64,000 nucleotides of DNA from Batrachochytrium dendrobatidis JAM81 (lineage: Eukaryota; Chytridiomycota; Chytridiomycetes; Rhizophydiales). The notes beneath the pieces were generated by a model, which was not told where the DNA came from, did not search any database, and worked only from the letters and a program-made list of their open reading frames with translations. Positions 1 to 12,201 of this stretch are shown here, piece by piece. Position 1 is the first letter of the stretch. Each line of letters begins with the position of its first letter. The stretch lies in assembly GCF_000203795.2 (NCBI RefSeq), contig NW_006281100.1, positions 236,535 to 300,534 on the forward strand. The letters are read 5' to 3'. The position numbers and the translations under genes were made by a program.

Positions 1-924
1 ATTAAAGACTCGACAAATGCTCACAAATGTCCTAATAAATCCCACATTCTCGACATTTGTTCAATCTCCAACTCTCTTTTTTCTCAAACCAAGCACTGAA
101 TGATTGGTATAGAAACAATTGCATCCTAAGATATGCAATCACTGGTTTCTTGAACTAAAACACAGACGTATGAGATTTAGAATACAGAAACATGAACTGT
201 ATAGAGTCGAGTCTAATATCTGGATTGCAGCGTATGAATCTAGTGATCGTACAATTCATGGTTATGCCAAAAGTGGAAAAATGGCAATTTGTATTTGATT
301 TGTCGAGTCCAATTAGCAAGTCATGTTGCGCGACCCGCTCTCGTTTAGTTTCATGCAAAGTTTGAATCAAATATGGCTGCATTCCAATCGATTCAAAATC
401 AACCGTCACCAATAATGCTATCAAGGATGCATCAAACTATATTTCAACTGTAATTTCTAAATGGTATTCTTAAACAGGAGTTTATCCCAATACTGCATGT
501 ATAGAAATTGAGTAATTGTATGGCTAGCAAATTAGTAAAAACGAACTGTTTCGGTTTCTTGTACCTTGACATGCTTGGAACAATGGCACTGTATTGGTAG
601 TTGCAGCAAGAACTCGTGCCGTGAATATTTCCATTGGTCCTTTGAAAAAATGGATCAAAATAATCTGTTTTGAATAACATCAACAAAGCCAGTGTTTTTG
701 ATATATCCAATTTGCTATCCTATAAAAACATTCTCAGCTTCTACTCTTGCGTCATGAATGCACTGCCAACTCTATGTGACTTTTGTTCAAGATGGTTGAT
801 GCTGTTAAATTTTAAAGTCATTCTAGTCTAATGCATTCAATCTGAAAGCAAAATAGTGGCCTGGTCAACCAAACCAACTTGAAGATTAAGTGATAGAATG
901 CAAGCAATCCATATGTATTCAACT
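1..924. other. Intergenic stretch with a dispersed-repeat copy
   Basis: I see no supportable gene here. The short open frames lack splice context and family resemblance. Positions 149-266 hold one copy of the dispersed repeat core described separately; similarity to the copy near 3.4-3.6 kb begins earlier, at about 85. The remaining sequence lies downstream of the TTLL12 stop codon and probably includes its 3' UTR. Confidence 0.5.
149..266 (+). repeat. Dispersed repeat core, copy A
   Basis: This segment begins CTTGAACTAAAAC, continues through GTATGAGATTTAG and AATATCTGGATTG and ends TAGTGATCGTACAATTCATG. The same order of blocks is found at 3468-3593 and, inverted, at 22283-22373. It does not look coding. 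Family name and mechanism are unknown. Confidence 0.65.
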
Positions 925-3890
925 TCAAAATGCAACAAACTTTTCGGACATTTGATCAGCAACGAACAGAGAATTTAGGAGGTCGCCATAAAGTGTAGGC
1001 CAGGTTTCAATCACACGTCCAGTATCTGGCACTTCTGAAAACTCGAGAAGCCATGGATTTAAATCTGCATCCAATATTACATCTGCTCCATACATGGACT
1101 TCACTTTTACATCAGCACCAAGTGACTCTAGGCCATCTCCATTTACAGCGGCTTCTACTCCATTGCGAATAACTTGGAGAATGCGTGGTAGTATGTCCTT
1201 GTCAAAAGAAATGGGTTTGGCTGAACAGGCTTCAATCCGCGTCTTAAGCTCTGGTAACGGGGATTTGACTACATCCAGTTGTCGATATCCCATTACCTGA
1301 ATACACAATATCGACACGATTATTTGTTAGCACAAGTGACAAATATGAAAATTGGCAAGCTTTGGATAATACTTGACAAGCCAGTATCAAACTGTAAAGT
1401 CAAAGGTTGATGACATAAAATTAAAACTCACCGTAAAGTGATGAGTAAAGCTGTCCAATTGCTCAAGATGAATGTCGTATGGAACATTGGATTCACGTGA
1501 GTAGATGGCAGTCGGAACTGTATATAGCTTTAGAGGTGACACAGATTCGATAATGACTAAAACTCGCAGATCAAATTTGGTTTTGCCTTCTAATAATGCA
1601 GGAGGATGAATATCTAGTACATGTTGGACAAAAACATAAGTACGTGACAAGTTGAATTGATAAAATAATTCCAAAAATCATACATTTTGCAACAAGTTTT
1701 GGTCCAGTAGCGAGTTGCTTTAGAATTTCAGGTAAATCTCGGCTAACAATGATGCCTTGACTGCGCGTTCCATTCCTGGCACCAGTTTTTAAAATATTTC
1801 AGTTTAGACTATTCGCCTTCTACAACACATACTGCATATTCTAGATATTCTAGATATATTAATGAAACATACCATGGTTTCACAATCCAAACATTATTTT
1901 TTGAATTTTGAGATTGGCATGCTAAAAACATGCTTACAAATTCATCGACTTCCCAATTCAGGTTGAATGATCGTGGATACCATTTTTTTGAACCAAGGAG
2001 TCCCCAATGCTTGTAGATGCACGCCTGCAAACGATCCTTGACAACCAGTGTTCCTTGATTAGGAAAGTTGTTGTAAAATTGGTGATGCCCAAGTGAATTG
2101 TAGTGGTGTTTCTCTGCTGTCCAAAAAATATCAGCATCGGCTGTACTAGTAGTCAATTCAAACTTTGATCCACGTAAACTGTCTTTAAATAAATGCTTTG
2201 CAATATCTGGACTGTATACAAGATACTTTTCCTTTTTCGGTAGTATCTTTCTAGTATAATCGACCGTCTTTGTCTTGGAATCAATTTGTAAAGCCTTGAC
2301 ATCCAATGCGAGATTGTCTGATTTAGCATCTACTTGTTGAGTCGAGGCTTTAATTTTTTCAGATAAGCTCGAGGCAGGTGGCTCTGACAAATGAAACCAT
2401 GCAAATGCAAGTGATTGACGCTCTTTTTTGTTTTTGCATGACTGGAGATAATCCCGAGTCAAGGGTTCGCCCGATTTGATAATACGATTTGGCCAAATGA
2501 GATTAATTGGTCTCATTCCATACATATCAAAAAATAAGCAGCAGTTCATGTTGGGCGTATCGGAGTGGGCCATATTCAAAATCTTTTCTCCTGGAACATC
2601 TAAATATCAATACAAAAATAAGTTTAATGAAATGAATTGGATGTGTTGACTATTCTAAACAATACAAGTCTGGATCTAGTGAAACGTAGATACGTGCAGT
2701 TTCACTTACACCACATGAACTGTTGAGTAACTTTTCCCTGTTCTTTAGTGACTGATATGGTGTATGCATCAGCAATAGTCCAAATTGCAGAAGCTAGTTT
2801 AGATGTAGTAGCTACGTCCATGCCACGCCGACTCAAAACCAAAGCCATGGCATCCACATCCGATTTGGGTGCTGTATCCAAGGATTCTCGAAGATCCCCA
2901 TCTGAAAATGTAAATATATGATCAAGCTAGTTGATTGAAAACATGCAACAAATATTTAACCATTGTATATTTAAAATAAAATAGGCAGTCATTGCAAGAT
3001 GAGTATAGAAAAGTATTCCATTTTACGTGAATACAACAGTAAATTGAAAGACTGACTGTTTATCTGGCGTGGCTTCAAAGGTGATCGAGTGTACCATGAG
3101 CTGGTCAAAAAGCAACTTACCACGAATACTTGTCCATCTGGATCCAATATTGAAGTGCTTGATTCTAATGTGACTTGATGTCGATCGGGATCAGACTTGA
3201 GCAACTCAAGCTCAGAAGGTTCACTATCCCAACAAAGTTTTCGATGGATAGACTAGAGATATAACATAATTTAAAACTGTATTAATGTAAAATGAAACAT
3301 GAATGTCAAGTGCATGATAAACAGTCATTTTCAAACGATTGACATCATCAAATTTACTGGAAGCACTATGCCATATCAACAAATGGTCAAATTCCACTAG
3401 TATTTCTTTCTTTTCAACCAAACATTGAATGGTTGGCATAGGAACAACAGTTGCAATCATTGTTCACTTCAGCTAGAACGCGAGCGTATGAGATTCAGGA
3501 TACATGAGTGTGTACAGAATAGTATTAAGAGTAGTCAAATCCAATATCTGGATTATAATGAATGGATCTAGTGATCGTACAATGCATGGTTATATCGAGT
3601 GAAAAGGACAAAATCTAAAACGATGGTCTTTTCAAACCAGTTTGATTTTTATATGATGAATGTTGTGTTTTGAAGAATTGAGAATGTCTATTGAAGAAAC
3701 AATCAATCTGTAATAGCAAAGTAAAATGAATATCCAGCTTTATTCTGCTTTAGAATAAAGTCACTGCAGGATGAATATAGAAAAGTGGCAAGACGCTACA
3801 CAATGCACCTCAATAAAATACCTTCCATAAATGCTTTGGAATGGAATCTAATTGCAGTTGATGAGACTGAAGAAACTCGGGGAAATGCAT
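925..3890 (-). CDS. TTLL12: TTLL12-like tubulin-tyrosine-ligase-family protein
   Basis: Orthologue of TTLL12, which joins an N-terminal SET-like region to a C-terminal TTL-like domain; it is a cytoplasmic, tubulin-associated and possibly catalytically inactive relative of tubulin ligases (family knowledge). Exon 1 (3890-3822) starts MHFPEFLQ and ends in LWK; exon 2 (3252-3121) continues SIHRKLCWD, matching the family N-terminus. Later exons carry DADIFW, the WIVKPWN block (split by an intron near 1871/1778), KYIHPPALLEGKTKFDLR (rejoined over an intron at about 1687-1618), HHFTV and, last (1296-925), YGADVILDADLNPWLLEF, the family's nucleotide-binding end. Intron 1 is about 570 bp and contains a dispersed repeat copy. 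The junction after exon 2 (2902-3120) is unresolved: the expected conserved stretch is only partly readable, so a missed exon or a lesion is possible. It is divergent from HSDL2, with 182 bp between the preferred start codons. Confidence 0.88.
3468..3593 (+). repeat. Dispersed repeat core, copy B (inside TTLL12 intron 1)
   Basis: It has the same blocks as copy A: AACGCGAGCGTATGAGATTC, CCAATATCTGGATT, and CTAGTGATCGTACAATGCAT followed by GGTTAT. Similarity to copy C continues downstream to about 3720 (AGTTTGAT, then GAATTGAGAATGTCTATT). It lies wholly inside the first intron of TTLL12, antisense to that gene. Confidence 0.65.
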
Positions 3891-4042
3891 CTTTACCAGT
3901 TGATTGCAGTCGTAATTCTGTAAAATGGAATTAAACAGCAGCGATAAAATGCATTTTAAACCGCCAGTCTCGAATGATTGGCGCCAATTCCACCAATCAT
4001 TTCATGAGATTGGCTGCTTGCCGATTTCCTCGTTTCGTTTCC

Positions 4043-4064
4043 GTTTACGTGAATACAACGCAAA
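4043..4064 (+). repeat. Short motif copy just upstream of HSDL2 start
   Basis: GTTTACGTGAATACAACGCA. The preceding 65 bp (GCGCCAATTCCACCAATCAT; TCATGAGATTGGC) match the region before the copy at 22520. If translation begins at 3974 this repeat-related DNA is coding. Confidence 0.5.
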
Positions 4065-4072
4065 ACAACCCA

Positions 4073-5635
4073 ATGTCATTGAAGGGAAAGACTCTTTTTA
4101 TTACTGGAGCGTCCAGGGGTATCGGACTGGCCATTGCTTTGAGAGCTGCCAAGGATGGTGCCAACATTGCCATTGCTGCCAAAACTGCCGATCCCAATCC
4201 CAAGGTTAACCCAGATCTAGCATCTAACCCTTGATTCTATCGAGATTTATAATAAATATCAGTCTCTGATATTGCATTCCACAAAACCATGCCAGTAATA
4301 CTGACCGCCTTTTTAATTATTTTGGATAAATGATCAGCTTCCAGGAACAATTTACTCTGCTGCTGCAGAGATTGAAAGAGCTGGCGGCAAGGCTCTACCA
4401 ATTGTATGTGATATTCGATTTGAAGACCAAATCGAATCAGCCATTGCCAAGACTGTCGAGCAGTAAGGCATATTTTACTATTGCAACTATATTTGTAACA
4501 TAAGTCGATATACCAATACTGATCTTTTATTTTGTATCGTAGGTTTGGAGGGTATTATTTTGCATGAATACGACTGGAATCAGTTGGTGGAAGATGTAGA
4601 AAGCTAATACAAATCCCTCTTGTGCATAGAATTGATATTGTCATCAACAATGCATCTGCTATCAGTCTGACAAACACTACTGATACTTCAGTCAAAAAGT
4701 ATTACAACTGCTCACGCTTCAGTTTATTGTGGATTTTCAAATCTGACAAGCTAAATTATATAATCTAGATTCGATCTCATGAATCAGGTCAATGGAAGAG
4801 GTACATGGATCACTTCTAAACTTGCTTTGCCATATTTAAGACAATCAGCAAAAAAAGGACGCAATCCGCACATTCTTGTCCTTGCTCCTCCGCCAGATCT
4901 ACGACAAATGTGGTTCGAAGCCAATGTTGCTTACACCATGGCCAAGTAAGTTTGGTTATGCATTGTCTACATAAATCTTGGATTGTATGCGTCTAATGAT
5001 ACTATTTGTTGATGAATAGATATGCCATGAGTTTGTGTGTTATCGGTATAGTATATTCATAGCTATACTGAATATCTGTTGTGGCAATCTGGTTTGACTG
5101 CATGATTTGAACATTAAATGTCGTTTTAAATAGGACTTTCTGGAGAGCTTGAGCAAGATGGCATCGCTGTGAATGCGCTTTGGCCCATGACTTCTGTTGA
5201 AACATCTGCCATGGCAAACGTTATAGGTAAATCTTTGCAGCAAAATTTGAAATAGACTATTTGCTCACATCACTCGAAATATTTTGGTACACGATAAGAT
5301 CCAAGCAAACTGTCAAAGAGTCGAGCAACCGATATAGTGTCAGATGCAGCATACGTTGTTCTTAATCAACCCAGCACATTATTCACGTGAGACTATATCT
5401 TAAACTTGCGCTGATTTATCCATTCAATGCTTATATTAATCATTTTTTTGCCGAGAACAGTGGACACTTTGTTATTGACGAGGTTATACTAAGACACCAG
5501 GGCGTAACTGATTTTTCAAAGTACAAGATAGATCCAAACTGTCTTGAAAAAGATCTGACGCCAGACTTTTTTCTTCCTCCTCAGCCTTATAATATGCCTC
5601 CTCCCCCACTTCAAGTGCTCAAGGCTAAATTGTAA
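4073..5635 (+). CDS. HSDL2: HSDL2-like short-chain dehydrogenase/reductase
   Basis: NAD(P)-dependent short-chain dehydrogenase of the HSDL2 group, peroxisomal or mitochondrial in animals. The N-terminus has the cofactor motif TGASRGIG, then KTADPNPKLPGTIYSAAAEI, VNNASAISLTNT and the active-site region with YTMAKYAMS (Tyr-x3-Lys). NALWPMT and HFVIDE follow, and it ends DFFLPPQPYNM-PPPPLQ. The animal C-terminal SCP2 sterol-carrier domain is absent: the frame stops right after the dehydrogenase. About nine exons can be joined in phase, including a 9-nt microexon (4543-4551) needed to encode the Phe-Gly-Gly of the motif. An in-frame ATG at 3974 would add 33 Arg-containing residues resembling a mitochondrial presequence, but that stretch is related to the dispersed repeat, so I prefer 4073. 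Confidence 0.88.
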
Positions 5636-5831
5636 ATAAATATTATTTTTACAATGCTTATTGTCAACGTGATGTCAAAATGGTTTGTTTAGCATTTTGC
5701 TTGGCCATCGTTTTTAAAAACTTGATAAATAAACATTTGAGCCATTTTACGAATAATCAACATAGTTGGATAGATTTTGATTTTTTGATTTTAGTCTGAA
5801 TATTGTTCGGGTCGCTATTTTGTAGAAACAG

Positions 5832-8800
5832 ATGGCAGACTTAAAGAAAACCCAGACACCGCTTTCAGGAAACGAGGGTTTAAAACAAGCTCTAAACATA
5901 TCCAAAGATAAAGAATCTCCAGGCCGTAGCAAAACAGTTTTATGGAAACCATGGGGAAAGTCTACTGAAACTCTCGCCACGGCATCATCCAACTCTCATC
6001 TTAACGCGATTTCCAGTCCAGTCAAAAATCCACCAACTGGATTAACTATCGGAACTGCTAATGGAAGTATTGAATTGGGGAGTTCTGGTGTGTACTCTGC
6101 GACTTCAACTTCTGCCATGAGTCCTACTGGACTTCCACCTGAAGAAGTTGTAAATGCTCGGTTTGAAGTGTTCCTTGTAAGTTGCTTCATCTGATTTGTC
6201 TTGAAAGCATATTTATTGTCCAATACAAATGAGTTGCTTGAATTCATACGCCTACGCAGTCATGGTGTAGTTTAATTCCATCAAATCTCGGATTGGTTTA
6301 ATATTTGTAAACTTTACTCGAAAAATGCAAATAACAATATTTAGGCTGAACTGGCTCTTCCTCATCAAAAAGCTGAGCAGATGCGAGGCATGCCGTCAGC
6401 CAAAAAATGGGGGCTTCTTATACAGCGGGAAGAAAAGTCGAATCCCATAGATACTCCTGGCCGACTCTTGTACGAGCCAGGCGCGTATGTCACACTTTTA
6501 CAGAGTGGGTTATCTTCTAGTGAGCTTGCTAAGGAGCTCCAATCTTTGGATGTTGCCATGCGTACACAGCCCATTAGGTATGTAGTCTAAAAACTCGCAA
6601 TGATTTGTATATTTGTAGAGCCTAGACAAGTAATTTACCATTGTTTATACTGGCATTTTAAAATCTAGCTGGGTCAAGCAATTTCTCGACGGTGGAGGTT
6701 TGCCTGTTCTTTTGCGTATCATCACATCCTTGTGCTCCAAGAAACCTAATTCAAAGTATGTAGACATTTAATCGAGTCACATGTATCTTGATGCAAGTAA
6801 AGCTGTCACAGCTAATCAATATTTCAAATCGATTGGTGGATAATAGTGTCACAAATGATGAGCGAAATGCACAGATTTACTGTATTCGAGCCATGAAGGC
6901 ACAAATGTCAAGTGCTGCTGGTCTATCTGCTTCGTTAAATCATCCAGATGCCGTCAAGGCTCTTTCTCTAGCCTTGAACTGTGCTACGCTGCGCACAAGA
7001 TCCATGGGTATTGAGGTTCTTGCTGCGTTATGCCTTATTCCACCAAACGGACATTCACAAGTAGTCCACGCAATGGACTACTTTCAAACACTAACCAGTG
7101 AGCCAAAGCGGTTCTCTCTACTGGTTCACGATCTTGTCAATCTGGAGCTTGAAAATGGACCTGAAGCCACCAATTACCGTGATTATCAGGCTGCAACCAT
7201 TACATTTTTCAACGCTCTTTGTGGTTCACCAGATGAGATAGAGGTTCGCATGGCATTACGAGCTGAGCTGGTTGATCTTGGCTTGGTCGATCAAATCCCT
7301 GCATTGATTAAATTAGACAACGATGTGATTAATACTCAAATTTCTATTTTCCAAGAATCTGCTGCAAATGACTCCGAATTGCTTTCGGAAAGCATTTCTA
7401 ACAGTCCTATCCAGTTTGATAGTGTAGATTCCATTTTTTCTGCTCTAAAAAATCAAGCCATACAGTCGGATGCGGAAAAGCTTTTGCTTCGCGTTCTTCA
7501 AAATCTGATTCTACTTCCAAATGACTGCTTTCGTAGGTGAGTTGTTCAAAGCTAATTTTTGCCAATCAAAACGAGTACCTTTTGATTGACAATCTCAATT
7601 ACTCTGTAGGAAAAAATATTGGGAATTTGCGGCGGTAGTATTGAAGCAGTTTTGTTTGCAACGACATGGTTTGGCCCCAGATGCAGGACGTCTCAAAATG
7701 GATGTCGATGCAGCAATTGAACGACTTACTGAACGCGAGACCAATCAGCAATTCTCAGGCTTGGGATCTATTGCCGACTTGACATCTCCAGATGCACCCG
7801 ATATTACTAGACTTGATTTTGAATCGCGTCCTACAAGTATTGAAAACCTTGGAAATGAACTGGCTGCATCAAAATCCAGTGCTCCACCTGTGTCTATTAA
7901 ACCTGTTAAAATAGCTACTTCAGTCAACTCTGCTCCTTTACTTTCTGCACCGAGCAATGCTAGTGAGGGTGTAAATGGTGGTGACCTTTCTTCACCTCTT
8001 TCAGGATCTGCAGGTCCTCCTCCTCCACCACCTCCTCCAGGATCTGCAGGTCCTCCTCCGCCTCCACCACCTCCAGGATCTGCAGGCCCTCCACCACCAC
8101 CACCACCTCCAGGATTTGCAGGTCCTCCTCCGCCTCCACCACCTCCAGGATCTACAGGCCCTCCTCCACCTCCTCCACCTCCAGGATTTGCTGGTCCTCC
8201 GCCTCCACCTGGCGCGAAAAAGGGAATGGCATTGGGTTCATCTCTACCAGTAAAACCCAAGCTCACTCCCCATGTAAAAATGCGACAAATCCAATGGACA
8301 AAAATATCTACAGACAAGGTGCAATCCAGTCTCTGGAAAGATTTTGGCATGAGTGCATCAGCTGAAGAATCCATTCGTCGCGAAAAACTCGATTTGAAGG
8401 AACTTGAATCCATTTTCCAATCTGCCTCCAACAATTTTGCAGCTGGCGCGGGTTCAATCGAAGATGTGGCTTATGGTGCTGGAGTGAGTTCGCCTGGTGC
8501 ACGTGGGCCTGGTGATCATGACTCGCCTTCAAAATTAAAATCAGTGACTGTATTGGATATGAAACGAGCCAATAATGTAGATATTATGCTAGGAAGGGTC
8601 AAACTGTCATATTCAGAGATTCGCGAAGCATTACTGCAGATGCAAGAAGACAAGATCTCTGAAACTTTGATCAAGCAACTTCAAGTCAACAAGCCAACAC
8701 CAGAAGATATTGAGCTCATTAAAGAGTATACTGGTGGCAAGGACGCCAAACTTTCAGCGCTAGGTAAAGCCGAGCAGTTTCTCTGGGAGGTTTGTGTTTT

Positions 8801-10229
8801 GTTTATGTAAATGTTGATTAAACTATGTTTACAAACCATGGCAAGATGACTAAAGCGTAACATGCTGATATGTATAATATTGTAGATTAGCAAAGTACCG
8901 CGTTTGGATCAACGTCTTAATGTGCTCAACTACAAGCTAAAGTTCCAAGACCGTATTATTGAAAATAAGCCTGTAAGCAGTAGTCTATACAAAAATAGTG
9001 TTTTATCAATAGTGTTTGTTTAACTGATAAAATAAATGAATGATGTTTAGCAAATCGAAGCAGTCATGGAAGCCGCAACACAATTGAAGGACAACAAAAA
9101 GATTGCTAGACTGTTTCAAGTGATTCTTGCTATTGGAAACTATATGAATGCTGATAGCTCTGCCAAAGGTGGTGCATTTGGCTTCACACTAGATTCGTTA
9201 ACCAAGGTGATATCTTGCCATGGTATTGCTTAAAATGTAGCGAGTTTAGTTACTAATTATAGTATCTGAACATGCAAATCATTCTATAGCTTGCCGATGT
9301 TAAATCCAATGATCGCAAAACATCGCTGTTGAATTATATTGTTTCGACTATTGATCAAAAGTTTTCGGATCTGATTGATATTGGCCTGTCTGGTTCTGTG
9401 CTTGACCGTGCAAGCAAAGGTATGTCTTGCTCAATTGTGCGTAGCATTAGTGCTTTATTTTCAAAGTAGTGGATAAATAGCTAATATCCCTGTATCAAGT
9501 ATCTCTGGTTACCATTTCACAAGAGATCAACGAGCTAGTGAGAGGGATGGAAGGTCTTGAACGCGAGCTACAGCATCCAGATACTGATACTAAAGGAGAT
9601 ATGCTCAAGCCGTACATTGAGGTTGATAACTTTGTATTACCAATTGATTATAAATCTGTGTATTTCCACTAACATTTGCACTATATTAGAAATTTGTCAA
9701 GTCTCAAAAGCAAGAGCTTGAAAAAGTAGTTACAATGCACAAGAAAATGGAAGAATCGTTTAAAAAAGTTGTAGAATACTTTGGTGAAGATGCCTCTGCT
9801 ACTCCTGCATTATTTGCTATTTTTGCAACATTTTTAGTCCACCTTGATGTAAGTTGATGCATTTCATATTGACAATCGAATGGTTGGGTTATAACCATTT
9901 GATTAAACGAGCAATGTAATGATTTAATCACCTAGCGTGCCCGAAAGGAAAACATCAAGTTTGAAGTGATGAGCAAATCTGGTGAGAAATCTACAAGACT
10001 TGCAGAGAAGGAACAAGAGAAGCGCAAGCTTAAAGAGAATGTCAGCAAGGTGATCAACTCGGACAATAAGCAGATTATGGATGATTTGATCTTTGCTTTA
10101 AAGACTGGAGATCACTTTAAACCTCCAACAAAAGTTAACTCGGACATACCGACTAGAAAGCCACCACCACCACCTGTGACTGCACCCAAACCCTTTTCTC
10201 TGATCCCAAACCCTATGAAGAAGCCTTGA
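5832..10229 (+). CDS. Diaphanous-related formin
   Basis: Actin-nucleating formin that assembles unbranched filaments under Rho-GTPase control. The N-terminus carries a GBD/FH3 region (LPPEEVVNARFEVFL, then ELALPHQKAEQM and KKWGLL) continuing through the armadillo-like FH3 (around 6670-7537). An FH1 segment of six PPPPP-type repeats (8008-8206) recruits profilin-actin. FH2 starts at KMRQIQWTKI and contains VLDMKRANNVDIML, LLQMQED and the GNYMN core before a coiled tail. A DAD-like autoinhibitory motif (MDDLIFALKTGDHF) lies near the C-terminus, so it is probably autoinhibited like other diaphanous formins. About eleven exons; the junction around 6756-6812 does not resolve cleanly in phase, so an exon edge there is uncertain. 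One formin of roughly 1,100 residues. Confidence 0.92.
8008..8206 (+). repeat. FH1 polyproline tandem repeat
   Basis: Five full 36-nt units encode G(S/F)(A/T)G followed by eight prolines, then one shorter unit with five. Units differ mainly by synonymous CCT/CCA/CCG changes. Such arrays bind profilin in formins and are prone to length change. Confidence 0.9.
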
Positions 10230-10436
10230 TTATGTTTTGAGCTTCCTGTTGCGTGAAATAAGCTTTAATAAACCAACTGGTTCTTGCAATGAATTTGATG
10301 TTGCTTTATTCAAACAGCAGTATGAATCAGGTTAACAAGCGTGTCCGGTATCAACATGGCTTGGAAGGGATGCAAGAATTCAAGTCTTGCCGACTTGATG
10401 AATTCAACATTTTTACCACCAATATTATAATCAGAC

Positions 10437-11112
10437 ATGCTTCGACTACCAGCAGTTTTACCCCACCTACTCAAGGCATCCGCAACATCTGGGACACTCT
10501 ACACTTTGGGAAATATTGTTGATCAGGGCTTTGTGCAGCCCCATTTCTTCCCACCTAAAGCCAAAGCAGTTTCTCAGCATTCGCTTATTGGGGATATCAG
10601 CATGAAGCAGGCAGTAAAATTTGGTAAGGCATTCCATAATGAGTGACCTGTATTTGAAATTCATTACTATGCATCTGCTACATATTGATGCGTCTTTTTT
10701 ATACAACTTGAAAGGTATGATAGGAGCAGTTGTTCATGGGCCGTATTTCTATACAGTTTTTAGAGCACTGGATCGCATATTCGGATATGGCCGGAGCATA
10801 AAAACCACCGTTTTTAAATCCCTTTTTACACAAGTGGCATTCACTCCACCCTTTATTGCTCTTTTTCTATGCATGTCAGCAGTAATGAATAACAAGGATG
10901 TATGGACCACACTCAAGGAAAAGTTTATCCCCATCAACATCAACAGCTGTCTTATCTGGCCATTTCTAGGCATAATCAACTTTCGATGGATTCCACCGAA
11001 TAGACAGTTGATATTTATCAACGTATGTGGCATTGGATGGAATACCTACATGTCATTCGCTTCTAATGCTGTAGTGGTCTCGCCACAACCGCGAACCTCG
11101 ACCAATATATAA
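10437..11112 (+). CDS. Mpv17/PMP22-family membrane protein
   Basis: Small integral membrane protein of the Mpv17/PMP22 family, found in the mitochondrial inner membrane or peroxisomes (Sym1 in yeast). Exon 1 (10437-10623) starts MLRLPAVLPHLLK and ends in the GDISMKQAVKFG segment, matching the family's GD-x-x-Q signature. Exon 2 (10715-11112) restarts in phase at GMIGAVVHGPYFYTVFRALD, the family HGP-x-x-x-x-[WF]Y block, followed by transmembrane helices, WPFLGIINF and the terminal WNTYMSF (the family W-x-x-[YF]-x-S). Length about 194 residues fits. Whether it is Sym1 or a peroxisomal paralogue cannot be told. Confidence 0.85.
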
Positions 11113-11283
11113 ATATATAAATCATATGAAGCTGTGCAATGACTGAACTCAAGATTAGACAGTGTTCAGTACTGCAATGTCAACCGACAGTTTACATTAG
11201 ATGGACATTTTCATTGATGCCAATTGGCAGAAAGCACAACGAATCTTGATGATTCCATGACAATCATTGCAGGACAAAACGGT

Positions 11284-11309
11284 TATTTTACGTGAATACG
11301 ATTGCAATT
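11284..11309 (+). repeat. Dispersed short motif TTTTACGTGAATACGATTG
   Basis: One of eight copies of a motif with consensus TTTYAYGTGAATACGRCTGT found across the window. This copy sits 47 bp upstream of the ATG of the decayed ICMT unit, so it could be promoter sequence as well as repeat remnant. Confidence 0.5.
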
Positions 11310-11355
11310 TGTAAATTGCAGTCTAGTCTGAATCTCAACACAATCAAGCTACAGG

Positions 11356-12201
11356 ATGGTTGATCAACCAACGCCAAATGCTTCTGCTGCTTCTAACAAA
11401 AGCAGTCAACCAATAGTTGGTTTGCATGCCAAATCAGCAGCATGTTCTGGACCATTTGGATTAAATATTTTTGATGCAAGACATACTGCTCAAAATGTGG
11501 CTGCCAATGCATTCCTATTGGGAATAGTTGCTGGATACGGCATGCTCTTATCTGCAATGGCTTCGAATTTACATTCTGGAGTCCATGTGTGTAGTGCTAT
11601 GGCAATGTTTGTTTCATTCGAGTACATTCAATCCGCCATCCTTGGTGAAGCCGAGTCGCTGGCAGGTAGCTATCATTAGTCATTAGTGATATTTGCATGC
11701 AATTAGTGGTAGAGTGCTGATATAATGGCTCTATGAATGTGCTAGCCTTTTCATTTCCTAAACCCTATGCAGTTGTGCTACTACTTGCTGTTGGATTTTT
11801 TGAGAATGCTGTTTGGCAGATCTTGCTTGGCAGTAGTCAGAGTCATATGTCTGTCTTGTTGGCATATATTGGCAAGTATCGATCTGGTCGTGTATAATGT
11901 CTGACTATATTTAAACAAATCTAGCAATTTCTTTATATGGATGAAATTAACCTTCTCGATTACTCACTACAGGCTACACTGCGTTGCTCATCACTCAGAT
12001 CTTTCGTGTCATTGCACGAGTTGGTCCGCTTATGAAGTATACTCAAATCAAACCATTCGTTACAAATTCCAAGTTGATCTTTCCGTAGGGCTTGCAAATT
12101 GCTGCTGATTATATCTGGATCACACTTGTCACTCATTCACATGCTTTATATACCTTAGATATTGGTCAGATGCATGCGCTTCATCGCTATTTTGGTGGGT
12201 T
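11356..12201 (+). pseudogene. Decayed ICMT-like copy upstream of intact STE14
   Basis: A diverged copy of isoprenylcysteine carboxyl methyltransferase. Exon 1 (11356-11665) encodes FGLNIFDARHTAQN and AFLLGIVAGYG, parallel to FLGLPLYDGLHTCQN and AFCLGFVAGCG in the downstream gene. Exon 2 (11773-11871) gives VVLLLAVGFFENAVWQILLG. Exon 3 (from 11973) is reached through a GC-AG intron (GCAAGT donor) and gives LLITQIFRVIARVG. The part matching the catalytic C-terminus (12089-12288) aligns only by changing frame twice, and the conserved RHPSY cofactor-binding region and the EE near the end are lost. Its last readable frame runs without a stop into the intact copy. I call it a pseudogene; a shorter expressed membrane protein cannot be excluded. 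Confidence 0.6.

Noticed and set aside
3101..3120. A 20-nt intron in TTLL12 to recover a better match
   Set aside because: Too short for known spliceosomal introns and other introns here are above about 40 nt; left as an unresolved junction.
3925..4209. 94-codon frame starting upstream of HSDL2
   Set aside because: It reads the HSDL2 first exon in the wrong frame; the conserved cofactor motif is in the frame of 4073.
7745..8434. Long antisense Gly-rich frame across the formin FH1
   Set aside because: It is the mirror of the polyproline repeat; the sense strand is clearly formin.
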